Shown: positions 24,402 to 34,167 of the stretch, one piece after another | How positions within the stretch are numbered: the stretch's first letter is position 1 | How the letters are laid out: every line of letters begins with the position of its first letter | NCBI GenBank assembly: GCA_902363445.1 | Contig: CABJAB010000004.1 | Span: 62,001 to 126,000, forward strand | Length of the DNA stretch: 64,000 bases | Source of the DNA: Lachnospiraceae bacterium | GTDB lineage: Bacteria > Bacillota > Clostridia > Lachnospirales > Lachnospiraceae | Direction: 5' to 3' | The notes under the pieces: model-generated | What the model was told of the DNA's origin: nothing | What the model saw: the letters and a program-made list of their open reading frames with translations, nothing else | Databases searched by the model: none | Position numbers and translations under genes: made by a program

Positions 24402-24440
24402 AAAACAGGATGAGGTACCGCACTGGTCTCACCCTGTTTT
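24402..24440 (-). terminator. terminator of the RHS-immunity unit
   Basis: AAAACAGG-A-TGAG pairs with CTCA-C-CCTGTTTT around a 13-base loop. On the minus strand TTTTAAATTATAAAT follows. It lies 52 bases after the stop of the immunity gene. Confidence 0.65.
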
Positions 24441-24492
24441 ACATCACTTCATTAACTTCCGAATGATAAAACAATTACTCGTCTTATCCGAC

Positions 24493-24891
24493 TCAACCTT
24501 TACTTTCTTCATAATCAATGCTTTCACAGATGATCGTCAACATATCTCCCGAATTAATCGACATTTCTACAGATAGATATGAGATACCTTCATCTAATTT
24601 AGTAAAATCATATTCTTTTTCGTCATGTATCTTTTTAAGTGTCTTTAATTCCGTCTCTTCTTCCTCCAGAGCAATATACATTATGCTGTCTCCTCCATGC
24701 CAGAAGGTACAACTCTGCATTTTGCTGAAAATCACATTGTGAAATACTACATTGAATTCCATTCCTATGTAACCAACGCCACAATGAAAACTAATCTGTC
24801 TTTTATCATAGTCATAACTATATCCTGTAAAACTGCAATCGTGAAGATTTAAATTTGTCATTTCATTTCTGTTGCTCCAATCAATTCTCAT
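24493..24891 (-). CDS. putative immunity protein of the RHS toxin-like protein
   Basis: A 132-residue soluble protein whose ATG lies 3 bases after the RHS stop codon; its ribosome binding site GGAGGACAG is formed by the last RHS codons. Such tight coupling is the classical position of an immunity gene for a polymorphic toxin. The sequence (HDCSFTGYSYDYDKRQISFH, then MQSCTFWHGGDSIMYIALEE) is shared with the paralogue at 22727. The family is not named by me, and its action on the RHS tip is inferred from position alone. Confidence 0.7.
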   Translation of the reverse strand: MRIDWSNRNEMTNLNLHDCSFTGYSYDYDKRQISFHCGVGYIGMEFNVVFHNVIFSKMQSCTFWHGGDSIMYIALEEEETELKTLKKIHDEKEYDFTKLDEGISYLSVEMSINSGDMLTIICESIDYEESKG

Positions 24892-24894
24892 AAT

Positions 24895-27800
24895 TTACTG
24901 TCCTCCAAAATACATAGAATTCCAGGGCTCAGGCACCGGGGTTCCAGAACGATAATGCGTTTTATTGTTATGCTTATTATCCCATTCCGCTTTCAATACA
25001 TGGTAATGAGGACCATTTTTATAATCCTCATTCCATTCAAAAATTGCAATATGTGTACCAGGTATTTCCCATTTTAAAACTCCTCCATTACTTCCCGTTC
25101 CCGGTAATACATGTGGATCTAATATTAGTCCTGCCGGTTTGAAATCATATGGGTTCTCTGTAAAATATGCCTGTCTCTTCTTCTTCAAAAGAATCTCTGC
25201 GCCAACTGCTTTAATCGTTTCTTGTCTCGTTTTAACATTATATTTTATTTTCTTGGCAACAGAAATTCCCACTGAAACTGCGGCAGCATGATATAACTTT
25301 GTAACACTTTTCTTAACGTTTGAATAGCTATTACTTATTTTCTTTGCAATGCTTGTCTGTTTACGGCGTATCGCATTTGCGCCGTTAACTGCGGCAATTC
25401 CTAATGCTAGACCCACTATCGTGATAAATATATCATCGATTCCCGCAATTTCTCCGGAAGAATCTTTTAACATTACCGGATTATTCAGGCAATAAAGAAA
25501 CATATTGCTTCCCAATAATCCCTGTCCTGTTGAGATATATCCATCCGCATTCACGAACCGTCCCACAACAGGATCATAATACCGGCTGTTCAGATAATAC
25601 AGTCCGCTTTCCGCGTCGTAATAGTATCCTCTGTAGCGGAAGGGGTTCTTTTCCCCAATCGTATTCGCCATGGTGCCGGTGCAGGTCAGCTGTTTTCCCC
25701 AGGGGTCATAGGTATAGGAGACTACCAGTGTCCCTCCTCCGTCCAGGATTCCTGTGACATCGCCCTGCAGGTTTTTGGTATAGTAGTATTTCGTGCCGTT
25801 ATCCTTGAAGCCAAGCAGCTGATCGTTATCGTCGTACAGGAAATCCATCCGGTCATTCCCTGTTTTCTGGGTTAGGATCAGATCTCCGTTCAGGTAATAA
25901 TCCGTAACCGTATTTCCATGCTGTTTTTTCACCCGGTATCCATCTTCGTCGTAGCTGTAGGAATAGGTGGAACCACCCTTTGCAAAGGTTTTCATTTCCC
26001 GGCCGTGCTGCCAGGTGAAGCTTATTCCATCCCGCCAGGTAAGAGGATTCCCAATAGCGTCATAAGTCAGGCTCTGTCCGTTGTATCCGGTCAGCTTGTC
26101 CTTCCAATTGGCATCTCCATAGGCATATGCAACAGTAGATACTGCCTCACCCAGGTCTCCTGCTGTATACGCATAGTCAGAACGTGAAGTCAGGTTTCCG
26201 CCCGCGTCATAAGCATATGTGTACGTCTTTCCCTCGTAAGCATCATCCGCACGAATCAGCTGATCCAGATCATCATACGTATAGCGGAGCTTTTCCGTAT
26301 CTCCTTCGGATACACTGGTGATGTTCCCCCGCGCGTCATATGTATAGTTCAGAGTCTTATTTCCATCTGTCACGCTGGATACCAATGTGGTATCTCCTCC
26401 TGCCGCGTTCTGAAGAAACGTATAAGAAGTCAGATAAGGGGCTGTGAGATTAAGTTTTCTTGTCGCTGTCCTGCATAACTTATCATAAGTATAAGTCAGC
26501 ATCTGGCTTCCGTCAATCTTTACTCCATAGGCCATATCCGGCATCTGTCCGGAAGCTGCGTTCCCATAGAGATATTCTGTGGTCGTATTCACTCCGTCAA
26601 TTCCACAGACGACCTTATCGGCCCGGTTTTTATTGTCATAACTAATCTGCAGCTCCTGTCCGTGAGTCGTCCGCATGATCACTGGGCGGCCTAAAGAATC
26701 GTATTTAAAGAAGTATTTCACATTGTTCAGTAAATCATCGTGTTGGATATCATTACCATAGTTATCATATTTATACCGGAAGGCCGCTGTTCCATCATAT
26801 TTTATTTCTGTCACTTGTTCCTGCTTATCATAAGCATAGCTCACCTTCTGCCCGTTTCCATATGTCTTTTCAGAGACTGGACCATTATGAGGCAGCAGAG
26901 CCTGAGAAGACAGCATCTGGTTTCCCACCTTTACAGATGATGTATTGCCCCACTGATCATACACAAAGGAATATGTAAATCCATTGTGACTGATACCATG
27001 AAGTTTGTCATTTGTATAGGTATAGCCGTTGCTTATAGACTGTCCGTTCAAAGGACGTGACACCCCCGTCAGACGGTCATTGTTGTCATAAGTATAGCTG
27101 GTGGTGATGCCAGAAGGATCTGTAGTACTGGTCATCATCCTCCCTTTGCTGTCGTAACCATAATTGACCGTATTCCCTCTGGCGTCCGTCGCGGAAGTCA
27201 CTTGTCGCCCATTCGCCGTATATGTTTGTGACGTATGTATCCCATTTCCGGATTCCACTGGTTCCAGATACCAACTCTGATCACTGTGCGTCCCATTGAT
27301 CGTACGAATCGTGATTGGAACAGAGTTTTCCATACTGGCATTGAAATTTGTCAGGCATTTTGTATCGTTGCTGCATTTCGCTATGATTTGATAACTTCCA
27401 TCACTGTTTCTCTTGAATTTAAACCGCTGTGCCACCCCTCCGTCCGCTGTAAAGATATGTGTGACCGCTCCTTCTGTATTGGCTCCTCCCTTTACCGCCA
27501 GGACCCGCCCGGAAGCGCTGCACATGGACACCAGTTTCCAGTATCCGTCTCCCCACTCTACTAGTTTCCATTGCTGATTCGTACCGCTGCCGGCCGTGAA
27601 CTGTTCTACCGCGGTGCCGTTGGCGTCGGTACCAGCATGTACATCAAGGGCTTTTCCCGATGTCTTTTGAATAATACGGTATACCTTGCCTGATACAAGT
27701 TCCTGATTCGTACCTTCTCCAGTGATTTTAGACGAAGTAGGATTGCCAAATGCGTCATAGGTAAATTGATAAGACAACCCGTCTGAGTTTCTTGCCCAGG

Positions 27801-30800
27801 TCATATTTTGTTTTTCATCATATCCATAGCTGAAGGAAGACCCGGTAATAGACGTCATATTTCGTAAATTTCCATACTGATCCATCTTGAAACTGTCTTT
27901 CTCTACAGCATCTTTGGCTGACACAAGATTCCCATCCTTGTCGTATACATAGGTTTCCCCGTCGTCTTTTGTCAACTGAATACCGTCAAACCACGCCGTA
28001 TTGCATTGACTGCCGTAAAACGCATGGATTATGATAGAGGTATAAGTAAGGTTCGTGCTGCTGTTATTGTCATCGGTACTAAACATTCCTCCCGTAAACT
28101 GCCAATCTGTAAGGTATGGATCAAATTCAAAATAGCGCCAGCCTTTGCTTCCATCACTATAGCGAATTTCTGCCCCCAATCGAAATTCTTTTCCAGGAAC
28201 CGCATTCGCTTTTGCCCATCCGGACAGATTATAGACATCGCCCTCACCTCCGTTTACATTAACTACCTGCCGATAATATCTTCTTGTATCAGGATCCCCA
28301 GTCACGCGGGCAGAGTGTCCATTGAATTTTACGTTTACCGTAGAATTACCGTCATCTGTAAGCATATTGTGTCTCGTCCATACGTTAAAACCGTAACCAC
28401 CCTGATAATTATATTCAAATCCGGCATTATTAACTAAATTGTACCCTTCGGCAACAGCGCCCTTTTCCAACTGGAAACTGTCATAATATACAGTTCCCAT
28501 CGCATTATTCAGTCCTCCGAATATACGGACGTTCGTTCCGTTTTGAGTCACTGTAAAACTGGTAGACATTCTCTGCCATCCGTTATCAATGGCTGTATTT
28601 GTTACTCCTGTTCTCGCTTCCTGGCAGATTTCCGTCGTGTTCGCTTTATTCCCAGTCAAGAAAGTCACACCCAGAACTGCTCCATCCGCATTCCCGGACT
28701 GTGCAGATACTCCCGCTGCCTTTACGTATGCGGAAAGTGTATAAGTCCCGGAACTAAGTCCTGTCACATCGTGCGCCACTGCCGCCAATCCCGCATCCAG
28801 GTTTCCTTTCGTGACACGTATAGAGGTATTGCCTGTATACCCCACATCCGTCATCCGGTTCACACCATAGCCGAAATCCCCTCCTGAGCGGTAAGCATAC
28901 CAGCTGTCGCCTTCCAGAGAATCTCCCGTATCAAACCCAGGATTCGATAAATAATTAAAAATCGAGGAGCGAAGCGCACCGTTTTCCTTCAGTTTATTGT
29001 TTTTCCTCCCGTCACTATAATAAGTATAATTATTAGCGCTTCCCTCATCATCATATATTGTCAGCGGCCTCCCCAGGTTATCAAAGTCGTAATGGAAAAC
29101 TGGATTATCCGCTTTGGCAGTCGTATCTCCATCCAGACCTGGATATTGAAATGTAGTTGTATTTCCGTTTCTATAAGACGTTTCAACAGACCTTCCGATT
29201 GTATTTCCAGTTCCCCTCTCCCGGAACATTTTGACCCTTGGAACATTAAAATCCATCAGATACAGATACTCTATGGCATAACCGTCAGGTGCTTTTGCCT
29301 GTGTCAATTTCTTGTTGTCATAGGTATATGTGCTTTTCTTTCCATCTGGATAAGTAATGGAAATCAAGTTCCCGGCAGTATCATACTGGTAACTGGTGGT
29401 GCGTCCGGTAGTCCGGTCTGTCATAGAAACAAGGTGCTTAAAATCGGCACTATAAGCAAAGTCTATAAAAGCGCCTGTAGGATCAGAAATATTTCCAAGA
29501 TAATTTCCATCTGCTCTGGGTCCATAATTATATCGAATGACGTTTCCATTGGTATCGATGCTCCTTCGCAGATATCCCCATATATCAAATACAAGTTTTG
29601 ATTTATCTTTACACGTGATCGTACGGTATTCATCATTGTCTGAGGAAGACTCCTGTGTGATTGTAAGGCCAAGGCCGTCTTCATCCTTCAATTTATTTCC
29701 GTCTTCTGAATCTTTATAAAAATAATGTTTGGTCCCATCCGCATCTGTGTAGACATAGGGGAACAATGACATTCCGGTGGTTTCCAGACGCTGCATGATA
29801 TTCAGCCTCCATCCGTTTCCAAATCTGGAAGACTGATCCGCCTCGCAGAGATTATACACATGACTTACGGATACTGGAAGTCTGTTTCCTGTAGTCGCCG
29901 CATCTGCATGAGTAAATACGACGTTGCCATTGAAATCGTTGGTATATCCATATCCTGCCCGCCCGGCATCCTGTTCATGATAACTCCAATAGCTCTCCAG
30001 TCCGGCAGTGTTTTTATAATAGAAGGTTCCACTGGGATATGCAGCCGGTACAAAAGCCGAATTGTTTGACGTAATAAAATATGCTTCTGCCCGAAGCGCT
30101 TCATCCACAGAGCGAAGCTCAATACCGTAATTTATTCCTGTGTTATACCAGGAACGCACCAAGGAAGTAATATCAAACTGTTTCAGATGCGGCTGGAACT
30201 TATCTGCCACAGGCTCTACTGTCTGATAATCCAGGACTGTCGTATCGCATCCCGGCTGGGTACTCCAGGTTACGGTGGTCGGCCAATCACTGGTGGGTTT
30301 ATGGGCCGTAACTCTGAAATTTGCCGCCGCGCTGGCATCATATTTATATTGGTAAACATTAAACACCGCTTTATAGATCAAATCGCCTTTTTCTAATACT
30401 GGAAGGTTGTTGAATTTGACGAGCGAACGGCATATACCATAAGATGGAACATATCCAACTGCAAAAGAACCCCATCCGCTGGCAGCTTCCCCAGGCTGCT
30501 TTTGCCGTACAAATGCGTCCACAATGGATTTTGTTTCCTTTTGTGTCTCAGTCACCGGATCTATGGTCACCGGGTATTCACGATCATCTGCCATCAGCCA
30601 TTCTCGGTCTGGCAGAATCGTCAGTACTGTCGTATCTTCTCCTTCTGAAGTCAGTTGATAAGTCACATCAGTGCTGGTGTTTCCCTGACTGTCATACATA
30701 TATGGCCGCATGAAGGTGTAAGGAGTGACTTCCTCCTGAGCCTTTTTAATCGTGACACTGCCGTCCTCTTCCAGTGTCATCTTCATGCCCGGATGATGAA

Positions 30801-33216
30801 CACGGAATTTAAGTACCTGCTCTGCAGATGTCTTTGACTTTAATATAACATTTTCCTTTAAATTTACAGACTCAAGTACATATTGAATGTCCACTCCTGG
30901 GAGGATATCTGTGTAAACGCCCCCGGATGTCAGATTCGGTACTGCCATCTGTTCTGCATTATATTCCGCAGCAGAGACATCTCCTCTTGTATTGGATGTT
31001 TCCAGAAACATTGGCTCTGAAGGAAGTGGTTCACTTCCCGGTGGAAGAACCGCTGCCGTCAGTTCATTTTTTTGTCCTGTTCGTACAGTTGAATCTGCAG
31101 ACATTTCAGCCTGATCAGCAGAATTCGTTCCGCCTTCAGTTCTTCCCATATCCTGAAGTACGAATTCGCTCAATAGCCTGCTGTTCCTTCTTGGAACCGC
31201 ATTTTCACCGCTTCTCTGCTGTTCTTTGGAAAGAATGGATTCTTCTTCGCAAAGTCCCCAGGATATGGAACCATCCTCCGACTGAATAGACACCAAACTA
31301 TCTGATGACGCATACCGCGCAATCTCTATGTCCACATCTGATGCCCGATTTTCATATCGCTGCTCTGTATTTCCGCCCTCTCCTTCACTCGACAGTTGCA
31401 GCGTATTATCAATCTCTTCCCATTTCTCGTTCTCTAAGTAATGAACGGGGTCTTCATATACCGCCGCCATGTAATTTCCTGATTCTGTCAGAAAATGCTT
31501 GGTGAAACGGTCCCTCTTCTCCGGATCCTCACCTATTATATAACTGTCCTCTTCTGACACACCGCTGTAATCCACTCCTCCGTTTCCTGTTTCTTCCATT
31601 TCGGATGAATTGCCCTCTGAAAAATAAAACAGAAAAGACGGCCGGATACTATCATCATCAAACGCGTCAAAACCATAGACGCCCGTTACCAGCTCAGATT
31701 CCATGCTCTTCAAAAGCATCCCGTGTTCCTGATCTTCCTTGTCTTTGAAGGCTTCTGTTACATCCAGGAATCTGATATCCTCCTCGTCACCGGCCTGATA
31801 TGTGACAGAATCCATCGGATAGTCTTTAAAGCTTTCCTGTTCCTTCCATCCATAAGCCCCCAGCTTAAGTGTTTTTCGCTGGATTCCTTCTATATCTTTT
31901 CTGCACAGTATCAAATCTGCAGCCTTAAGGCTCTTTCCTTCCGGAGCCTCTGGAAGATTCGGGCCAGATATAACCGTTTGAACCGTTTCCAAAGTATTTC
32001 CCACTACCGTTTCATAACCATTATAATTCTTTTCAGTTCCCTGTATTTCGTGTAAATATTCAGGTTTGCCTTCCTCCTGCTGCAAATGAATAATAAGTGT
32101 GATGGGACATGTTCTGTCCAAATCTTCCATCCATTCTTCATCTGGAATTACGGATAAAGACGTACTGCCGTCTTCCCGTTCCGACAGACGATATTCCGCT
32201 CCTCCGGAGAGCCTGTCTCCATCATATAATACAGGGGCTTTCAGTACCGCAAATATCCCGGCTCCGGCTTCACTTTCGGAACTTTTTATCAAGAGACAGT
32301 CCTCTTCCTGTTCCAAATTAATGCCTTCCAGATCCAGCAGAAAATCAATTCCCTGCTTTGCCCTAAATGAATTTTCGAAAACAACTGAAAGTTTGATATT
32401 TCCCGGCCATTGCTCAACGCCAAGGTTCACGCCTTCTTGAATTTTTTCAAACTGACCATAGCTCCGAACATGTGAAAGAGCCAGCAGATCATCTTCTGCC
32501 TCTAAACCTGCCTCTGTCTCTTTATCCGCCGTATCATATTTGCTTACATCATTATCTGGAACCGTAATTTCAGAGGTGTCTTCCTGGACCTCTTCCTGAT
32601 TGTCCAAGCTCTCCTCAGTCTGTTCCAGAGTATTTTCTTCGGTTATGGTTTCTTCCGAATTTTCTTCCGTCTCCTCTGTGGAAACAGTCTCCTCTTCCGT
32701 ACCGGATGTCGCTGGCTCGGTCTCCTCGTCCATAAAACCATCTTCAATGGAAAATTCACAAAGCTCCGCTGACTCTCCCGCATGCAGCGGAAGTTCCCAT
32801 TTCATGGAGCTGCCAGTGTCCCCGTATCCAACAGTCAAAAATTTTCCGTCATAATAATATCGGCTGACTGCCGTCTGCATGCTTCCGTCCTTTACCCGAT
32901 ATTCGTTTTCCGTCTCATTGGAGACCAGCTCCAGCCCATAATCATAAGGTGCCCACTGTCCGTCGGTCTGATAATATACTGGATATTCATACAGCGCGAC
33001 GACTTCAGTTCCATCTTCCGTAAGAAATACCCTGCTGTTCTTTCCCCTCTTTTCTGTCTGTTCTGACCATGCAAATTCAAGCTCCGTCTCTTTTTCCGGC
33101 TCCTGTAACCCGGTTTCCGGCATGGCAAAGGCTTCCGTTATCCCTGCTTCCAAAAGCAAAGTAAGGGCCAACGCTCCCGCGACTGATTTCTTAAAAAGCT
33201 TTCTCATCCTGCTCAT
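24895..33216 (-). CDS. giant secreted RHS/YD-repeat protein with polymorphic-toxin-like tip
   Basis: About 2773 residues. A signal peptide (KKSVAGALALTLLLEAGITE, ending AFA) is followed by a Glu-rich region near 160-240 and beta-rich domains. A DNRLRE-type domain spans about 900-1055 and YD repeats start near 1275. Two carbohydrate-binding-like jelly rolls occupy about 1410-1750, and a ricin-B-like lectin domain (VYRIIQKTSGKALDVHAG, then QQWKLV) about 1840-1990. More YD repeats lead to the RHS core end (YYDAESGLYYLNSRYYDP, then GRFVNADGY) near 2525-2590. The last 185 residues are unrelated: a hydrophobic stretch, a Lys-rich linker and a tip with GPHYHV, THYRSG and PVPEPWNSMYFGG, the usual place of a toxin. 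The start at 33216 follows GAGGGAG; an ATG at 33234 has no such site. The tip family is not recognised. Confidence 0.9.
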   Translation of the reverse strand: MSRMRKLFKKSVAGALALTLLLEAGITEAFAMPETGLQEPEKETELEFAWSEQTEKRGKNSRVFLTEDGTEVVALYEYPVYYQTDGQWAPYDYGLELVSNETENEYRVKDGSMQTAVSRYYYDGKFLTVGYGDTGSSMKWELPLHAGESAELCEFSIEDGFMDEETEPATSGTEEETVSTEETEENSEETITEENTLEQTEESLDNQEEVQEDTSEITVPDNDVSKYDTADKETEAGLEAEDDLLALSHVRSYGQFEKIQEGVNLGVEQWPGNIKLSVVFENSFRAKQGIDFLLDLEGINLEQEEDCLLIKSSESEAGAGIFAVLKAPVLYDGDRLSGGAEYRLSEREDGSTSLSVIPDEEWMEDLDRTCPITLIIHLQQEEGKPEYLHEIQGTEKNYNGYETVVGNTLETVQTVISGPNLPEAPEGKSLKAADLILCRKDIEGIQRKTLKLGAYGWKEQESFKDYPMDSVTYQAGDEEDIRFLDVTEAFKDKEDQEHGMLLKSMESELVTGVYGFDAFDDDSIRPSFLFYFSEGNSSEMEETGNGGVDYSGVSEEDSYIIGEDPEKRDRFTKHFLTESGNYMAAVYEDPVHYLENEKWEEIDNTLQLSSEGEGGNTEQRYENRASDVDIEIARYASSDSLVSIQSEDGSISWGLCEEESILSKEQQRSGENAVPRRNSRLLSEFVLQDMGRTEGGTNSADQAEMSADSTVRTGQKNELTAAVLPPGSEPLPSEPMFLETSNTRGDVSAAEYNAEQMAVPNLTSGGVYTDILPGVDIQYVLESVNLKENVILKSKTSAEQVLKFRVHHPGMKMTLEEDGSVTIKKAQEEVTPYTFMRPYMYDSQGNTSTDVTYQLTSEGEDTTVLTILPDREWLMADDREYPVTIDPVTETQKETKSIVDAFVRQKQPGEAASGWGSFAVGYVPSYGICRSLVKFNNLPVLEKGDLIYKAVFNVYQYKYDASAAANFRVTAHKPTSDWPTTVTWSTQPGCDTTVLDYQTVEPVADKFQPHLKQFDITSLVRSWYNTGINYGIELRSVDEALRAEAYFITSNNSAFVPAAYPSGTFYYKNTAGLESYWSYHEQDAGRAGYGYTNDFNGNVVFTHADAATTGNRLPVSVSHVYNLCEADQSSRFGNGWRLNIMQRLETTGMSLFPYVYTDADGTKHYFYKDSEDGNKLKDEDGLGLTITQESSSDNDEYRTITCKDKSKLVFDIWGYLRRSIDTNGNVIRYNYGPRADGNYLGNISDPTGAFIDFAYSADFKHLVSMTDRTTGRTTSYQYDTAGNLISITYPDGKKSTYTYDNKKLTQAKAPDGYAIEYLYLMDFNVPRVKMFRERGTGNTIGRSVETSYRNGNTTTFQYPGLDGDTTAKADNPVFHYDFDNLGRPLTIYDDEGSANNYTYYSDGRKNNKLKENGALRSSIFNYLSNPGFDTGDSLEGDSWYAYRSGGDFGYGVNRMTDVGYTGNTSIRVTKGNLDAGLAAVAHDVTGLSSGTYTLSAYVKAAGVSAQSGNADGAVLGVTFLTGNKANTTEICQEARTGVTNTAIDNGWQRMSTSFTVTQNGTNVRIFGGLNNAMGTVYYDSFQLEKGAVAEGYNLVNNAGFEYNYQGGYGFNVWTRHNMLTDDGNSTVNVKFNGHSARVTGDPDTRRYYRQVVNVNGGEGDVYNLSGWAKANAVPGKEFRLGAEIRYSDGSKGWRYFEFDPYLTDWQFTGGMFSTDDNNSSTNLTYTSIIIHAFYGSQCNTAWFDGIQLTKDDGETYVYDKDGNLVSAKDAVEKDSFKMDQYGNLRNMTSITGSSFSYGYDEKQNMTWARNSDGLSYQFTYDAFGNPTSSKITGEGTNQELVSGKVYRIIQKTSGKALDVHAGTDANGTAVEQFTAGSGTNQQWKLVEWGDGYWKLVSMCSASGRVLAVKGGANTEGAVTHIFTADGGVAQRFKFKRNSDGSYQIIAKCSNDTKCLTNFNASMENSVPITIRTINGTHSDQSWYLEPVESGNGIHTSQTYTANGRQVTSATDARGNTVNYGYDSKGRMMTSTTDPSGITTSYTYDNNDRLTGVSRPLNGQSISNGYTYTNDKLHGISHNGFTYSFVYDQWGNTSSVKVGNQMLSSQALLPHNGPVSEKTYGNGQKVSYAYDKQEQVTEIKYDGTAAFRYKYDNYGNDIQHDDLLNNVKYFFKYDSLGRPVIMRTTHGQELQISYDNKNRADKVVCGIDGVNTTTEYLYGNAASGQMPDMAYGVKIDGSQMLTYTYDKLCRTATRKLNLTAPYLTSYTFLQNAAGGDTTLVSSVTDGNKTLNYTYDARGNITSVSEGDTEKLRYTYDDLDQLIRADDAYEGKTYTYAYDAGGNLTSRSDYAYTAGDLGEAVSTVAYAYGDANWKDKLTGYNGQSLTYDAIGNPLTWRDGISFTWQHGREMKTFAKGGSTYSYSYDEDGYRVKKQHGNTVTDYYLNGDLILTQKTGNDRMDFLYDDNDQLLGFKDNGTKYYYTKNLQGDVTGILDGGGTLVVSYTYDPWGKQLTCTGTMANTIGEKNPFRYRGYYYDAESGLYYLNSRYYDPVVGRFVNADGYISTGQGLLGSNMFLYCLNNPVMLKDSSGEIAGIDDIFITIVGLALGIAAVNGANAIRRKQTSIAKKISNSYSNVKKSVTKLYHAAAVSVGISVAKKIKYNVKTRQETIKAVGAEILLKKKRQAYFTENPYDFKPAGLILDPHVLPGTGSNGGVLKWEIPGTHIAIFEWNEDYKNGPHYHVLKAEWDNKHNNKTHYRSGTPVPEPWNSMYFGGQ

Positions 33217-33412
33217 AGAAAATCTCCCTCTCATGGTTTAAACTGGATGGTCTCCAATATTTTCTTCCATTGTACGAGTTTGATTTTCTTTTTACCGAAT
33301 TCGACTTATTATGCAATCTTTCCACTTAGAACTACTTTTATATTTTTAAATATTCAGATTAATATGTGGTTTTATATTTAATTTTAAGCGTTTGAACCCA
33401 TTTAAGACACAA

Positions 33413-33442
33413 AAGCGGCGGTCCGTTTCCAGACCGCCGCTT
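33413..33442 (-). terminator. terminator of the thiamine operon
   Basis: AAGCGGCGGTC / GACCGCCGCTT, an 11-base perfect stem, followed on the minus strand by TTGTG. It lies 48 bases after the thiE stop. The remaining AT-rich gap up to 33216 contains a possible -10 (TACAAT at about 33272-33277, minus strand) for the RHS gene. Confidence 0.7.
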
Positions 33443-33489
33443 CCCTATTGCTTTTCCATTCATTGACTTTCTGATTTTCTATTCCTCCG

Positions 33490-34086
33490 TCACACTTTCA
33501 TATACCCTGACATGATGCAGATACCCTCCGCTCCTGTCTCCGCGACGGCAGAAAGTTTTGTTCTGTCCATTCCGCCAATCCCATAAACAGGGCACCTCCG
33601 GTCCACCGTCTTCACCACATCTGCTAAAAAAGAAGGGCCTCTGGGCGGCACTCCTTTTTTACAGTCTGTGGAAAATACATGACCGGCCATCAGATAATCC
33701 GCCCCCAGGCAGACCGCCCGCTCCGCTTCCGATACGCTGTGGACAGAAACGCCCGTCTTGTCAAACATCTCTCTGATCCCGGACCATTCCCCCGACTCTT
33801 GCATCCTTTCGAGTGACGAAAGAGAGAGATGTATCTTCCCGTGCCCCAGTCTCTCCGACACATGGGGATAAGTATGAAGGATGCACTCAGTCTGATACTC
33901 ACGGCACAGAAGAATTACCTGTCCGGCCAGAGCCTCATACTCCGCTTCCAAAAGATCCTTTTCCCGGAGGATCACCATATCCGGTTTCGGAAGAGCTGCT
34001 TCATCCGGCAGATTTAAAATCCGTTCCAGCTGAGTGATAAGAGATCCTCTGCACAGGCTCCGATCAGTGACCGCAATAAATTTCAT
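33490..34086 (-). CDS. thiE: thiamine phosphate synthase-like protein (ThiE/TenI family)
   Basis: A 198-residue TIM-barrel protein. The N-terminus has KFIAVTDRSLCRG, followed by MVILREKDLLEAEY, the SVHSVSEAERAVCLGADYLM block and the phosphate-binding ending PVYGIGGMDRTKLS with GAEGICIMSGYM. ThiE couples the thiazole and pyrimidine phosphates to thiamine phosphate. Some features (IHLSLSSLERM in place of the usual HLGQ-D) point towards TenI-like members, so catalytic ThiE activity is likely but not certain. The start at 34086 follows AAGGAGG. It is the last thi gene, separated from thiH by LR-C and two SR copies. Confidence 0.82.
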   Translation of the reverse strand: MKFIAVTDRSLCRGSLITQLERILNLPDEAALPKPDMVILREKDLLEAEYEALAGQVILLCREYQTECILHTYPHVSERLGHGKIHLSLSSLERMQESGEWSGIREMFDKTGVSVHSVSEAERAVCLGADYLMAGHVFSTDCKKGVPPRGPSFLADVVKTVDRRCPVYGIGGMDRTKLSAVAETGAEGICIMSGYMKV

Positions 34087-34128
34087 CTCAGGACCTCCTT
34101 TTTGTATGTGATCCGTTGCTCGACTGAT

Positions 34129-34166
34129 ATACCCCGCCGCACGAAGTGCGCTTGCCTGGAAGGTAT
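34129..34166 (+). repeat. short hairpin repeat SR-C2 (truncated)
   Basis: ATACCCCGCCGCACGAAGTG is followed by GCTTGCC and GGTAT; the third hairpin present in full copies is missing. It borders the 3' end of LR-C, about 40 bases upstream of thiE. Confidence 0.7.
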
Positions 34167-34167
34167 G

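Noticed and set aside
25500..30000. Multiple plus-strand ORFs opposite the RHS gene
   Set aside because: Shadows of the YD-repeat coding sequence; none has a ribosome binding site or recognisable product.
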